The notes under the pieces are model-generated. The model saw only the letters and a list, made by a program, of their open reading frames with translations. It did no database searches and was not told the origin of the DNA. Both the position numbers and the translations under genes were made by a program. 5,606 bases of DNA from an uncultured Caryophanales bacterium (GTDB lineage Bacteria > Bacillota_I > Bacilli_A > Acholeplasmatales > Anaeroplasmataceae). Shown here in pieces: positions 5,588-5,606 of the stretch (the first letter of the stretch is position 1; the number at the start of each line of letters is the position of its first letter). The stretch is from contig CAKZZJ010000105.1 of the NCBI GenBank assembly GCA_937885165.1, positions 1-5,606 on the forward strand, in the 5' to 3' direction.

Positions 5588-5596
5588 ATTATAGCA
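5588..5596 (-). promoter_or_regulatory. Extended -10 promoter element of the HTH-Nudix operon
   Basis: The minus strand reads TGC-TATAAT, a perfect TGN extended -10. Any -35 hexamer would fall beyond the right edge of the window and cannot be seen. Initiation is predicted near 5581, giving a leader of about 76 nt to the ATG at 5504, which is much longer than the other leaders here. Confidence 0.6.
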
Positions 5597-5606
5597 CAAA
5601 AGCGAT

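Noticed and set aside
1..5606. CRISPR arrays, tRNA/rRNA genes, insertion sequences, toxin-antitoxin pairs
   Set aside because: No regularly spaced repeats, cloverleaf arms, transposase motifs or terminal repeats were seen. The HTH gene is fused to Nudix and is not a two-gene toxin module.

Overview
The window is a strongly AT-rich stretch of a low-GC bacterium on the Firmicutes/Mollicutes side. The protein families fit this: long-form HPF, an LtaS-like transferase, and a ComFC-like protein next to hpf. Promoters are close to the sigma-A consensus. The genes read through in the standard bacterial code, with TGG for Trp and TGA ending one CDS, so it is not a UGA-recoding mycoplasma. An uncultured gut Bacilli/Erysipelotrichia/RF39-type lineage is my best guess, but this is an inference. 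All seven genes lie on the minus strand, so transcription runs from right to left.

Right block (about 5593 to 1784). An extended -10 element at the window edge precedes a three-gene operon: an XRE-type HTH fused to a complete Nudix domain, an LtaS-like phosphoglycerol-transferase of the alkaline phosphatase superfamily with five membrane segments, and a metallo-beta-lactamase-fold hydrolase with an extra helical C-terminal domain. The first two genes overlap by ATGA and the last two are 4 nt apart. The operon ends in a strong hairpin at 1784-1813. It looks like an envelope-polymer gene with a nucleotide-sensing or nucleotide-cleaving regulator upstream and a hydrolase downstream.

Middle block (1770 to 709). 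A near-consensus promoter drives a 125-residue protein that appears to be a shrunken, probably non-catalytic ComFC. No terminator separates it from hpf, which also has its own TTGAAA-17-TATAAT promoter with a cre-like (CcpA) sequence lying between the hexamers. hpf encodes the long ribosome hibernation factor and ends at a terminator at 709-739. The comFC-hpf order matches that of many Firmicutes, but secA, the usual next gene, is absent here.

Left block (684 to 59). A third TTGAAA-17-TATAAT promoter drives two small membrane-protein genes, a DUF1294 protein and an unrecognised 77-residue protein with two membrane segments. They are translationally linked and followed by an intrinsic terminator at 59-86. 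Positions 1-58 hold no supportable feature. No RNA genes, mobile elements or CRISPR repeats are visible. The most noteworthy points are the reduced ComFC-like protein, the HTH-Nudix-led envelope operon with a possible operator in its leader, and the cre-like site in the hpf promoter.
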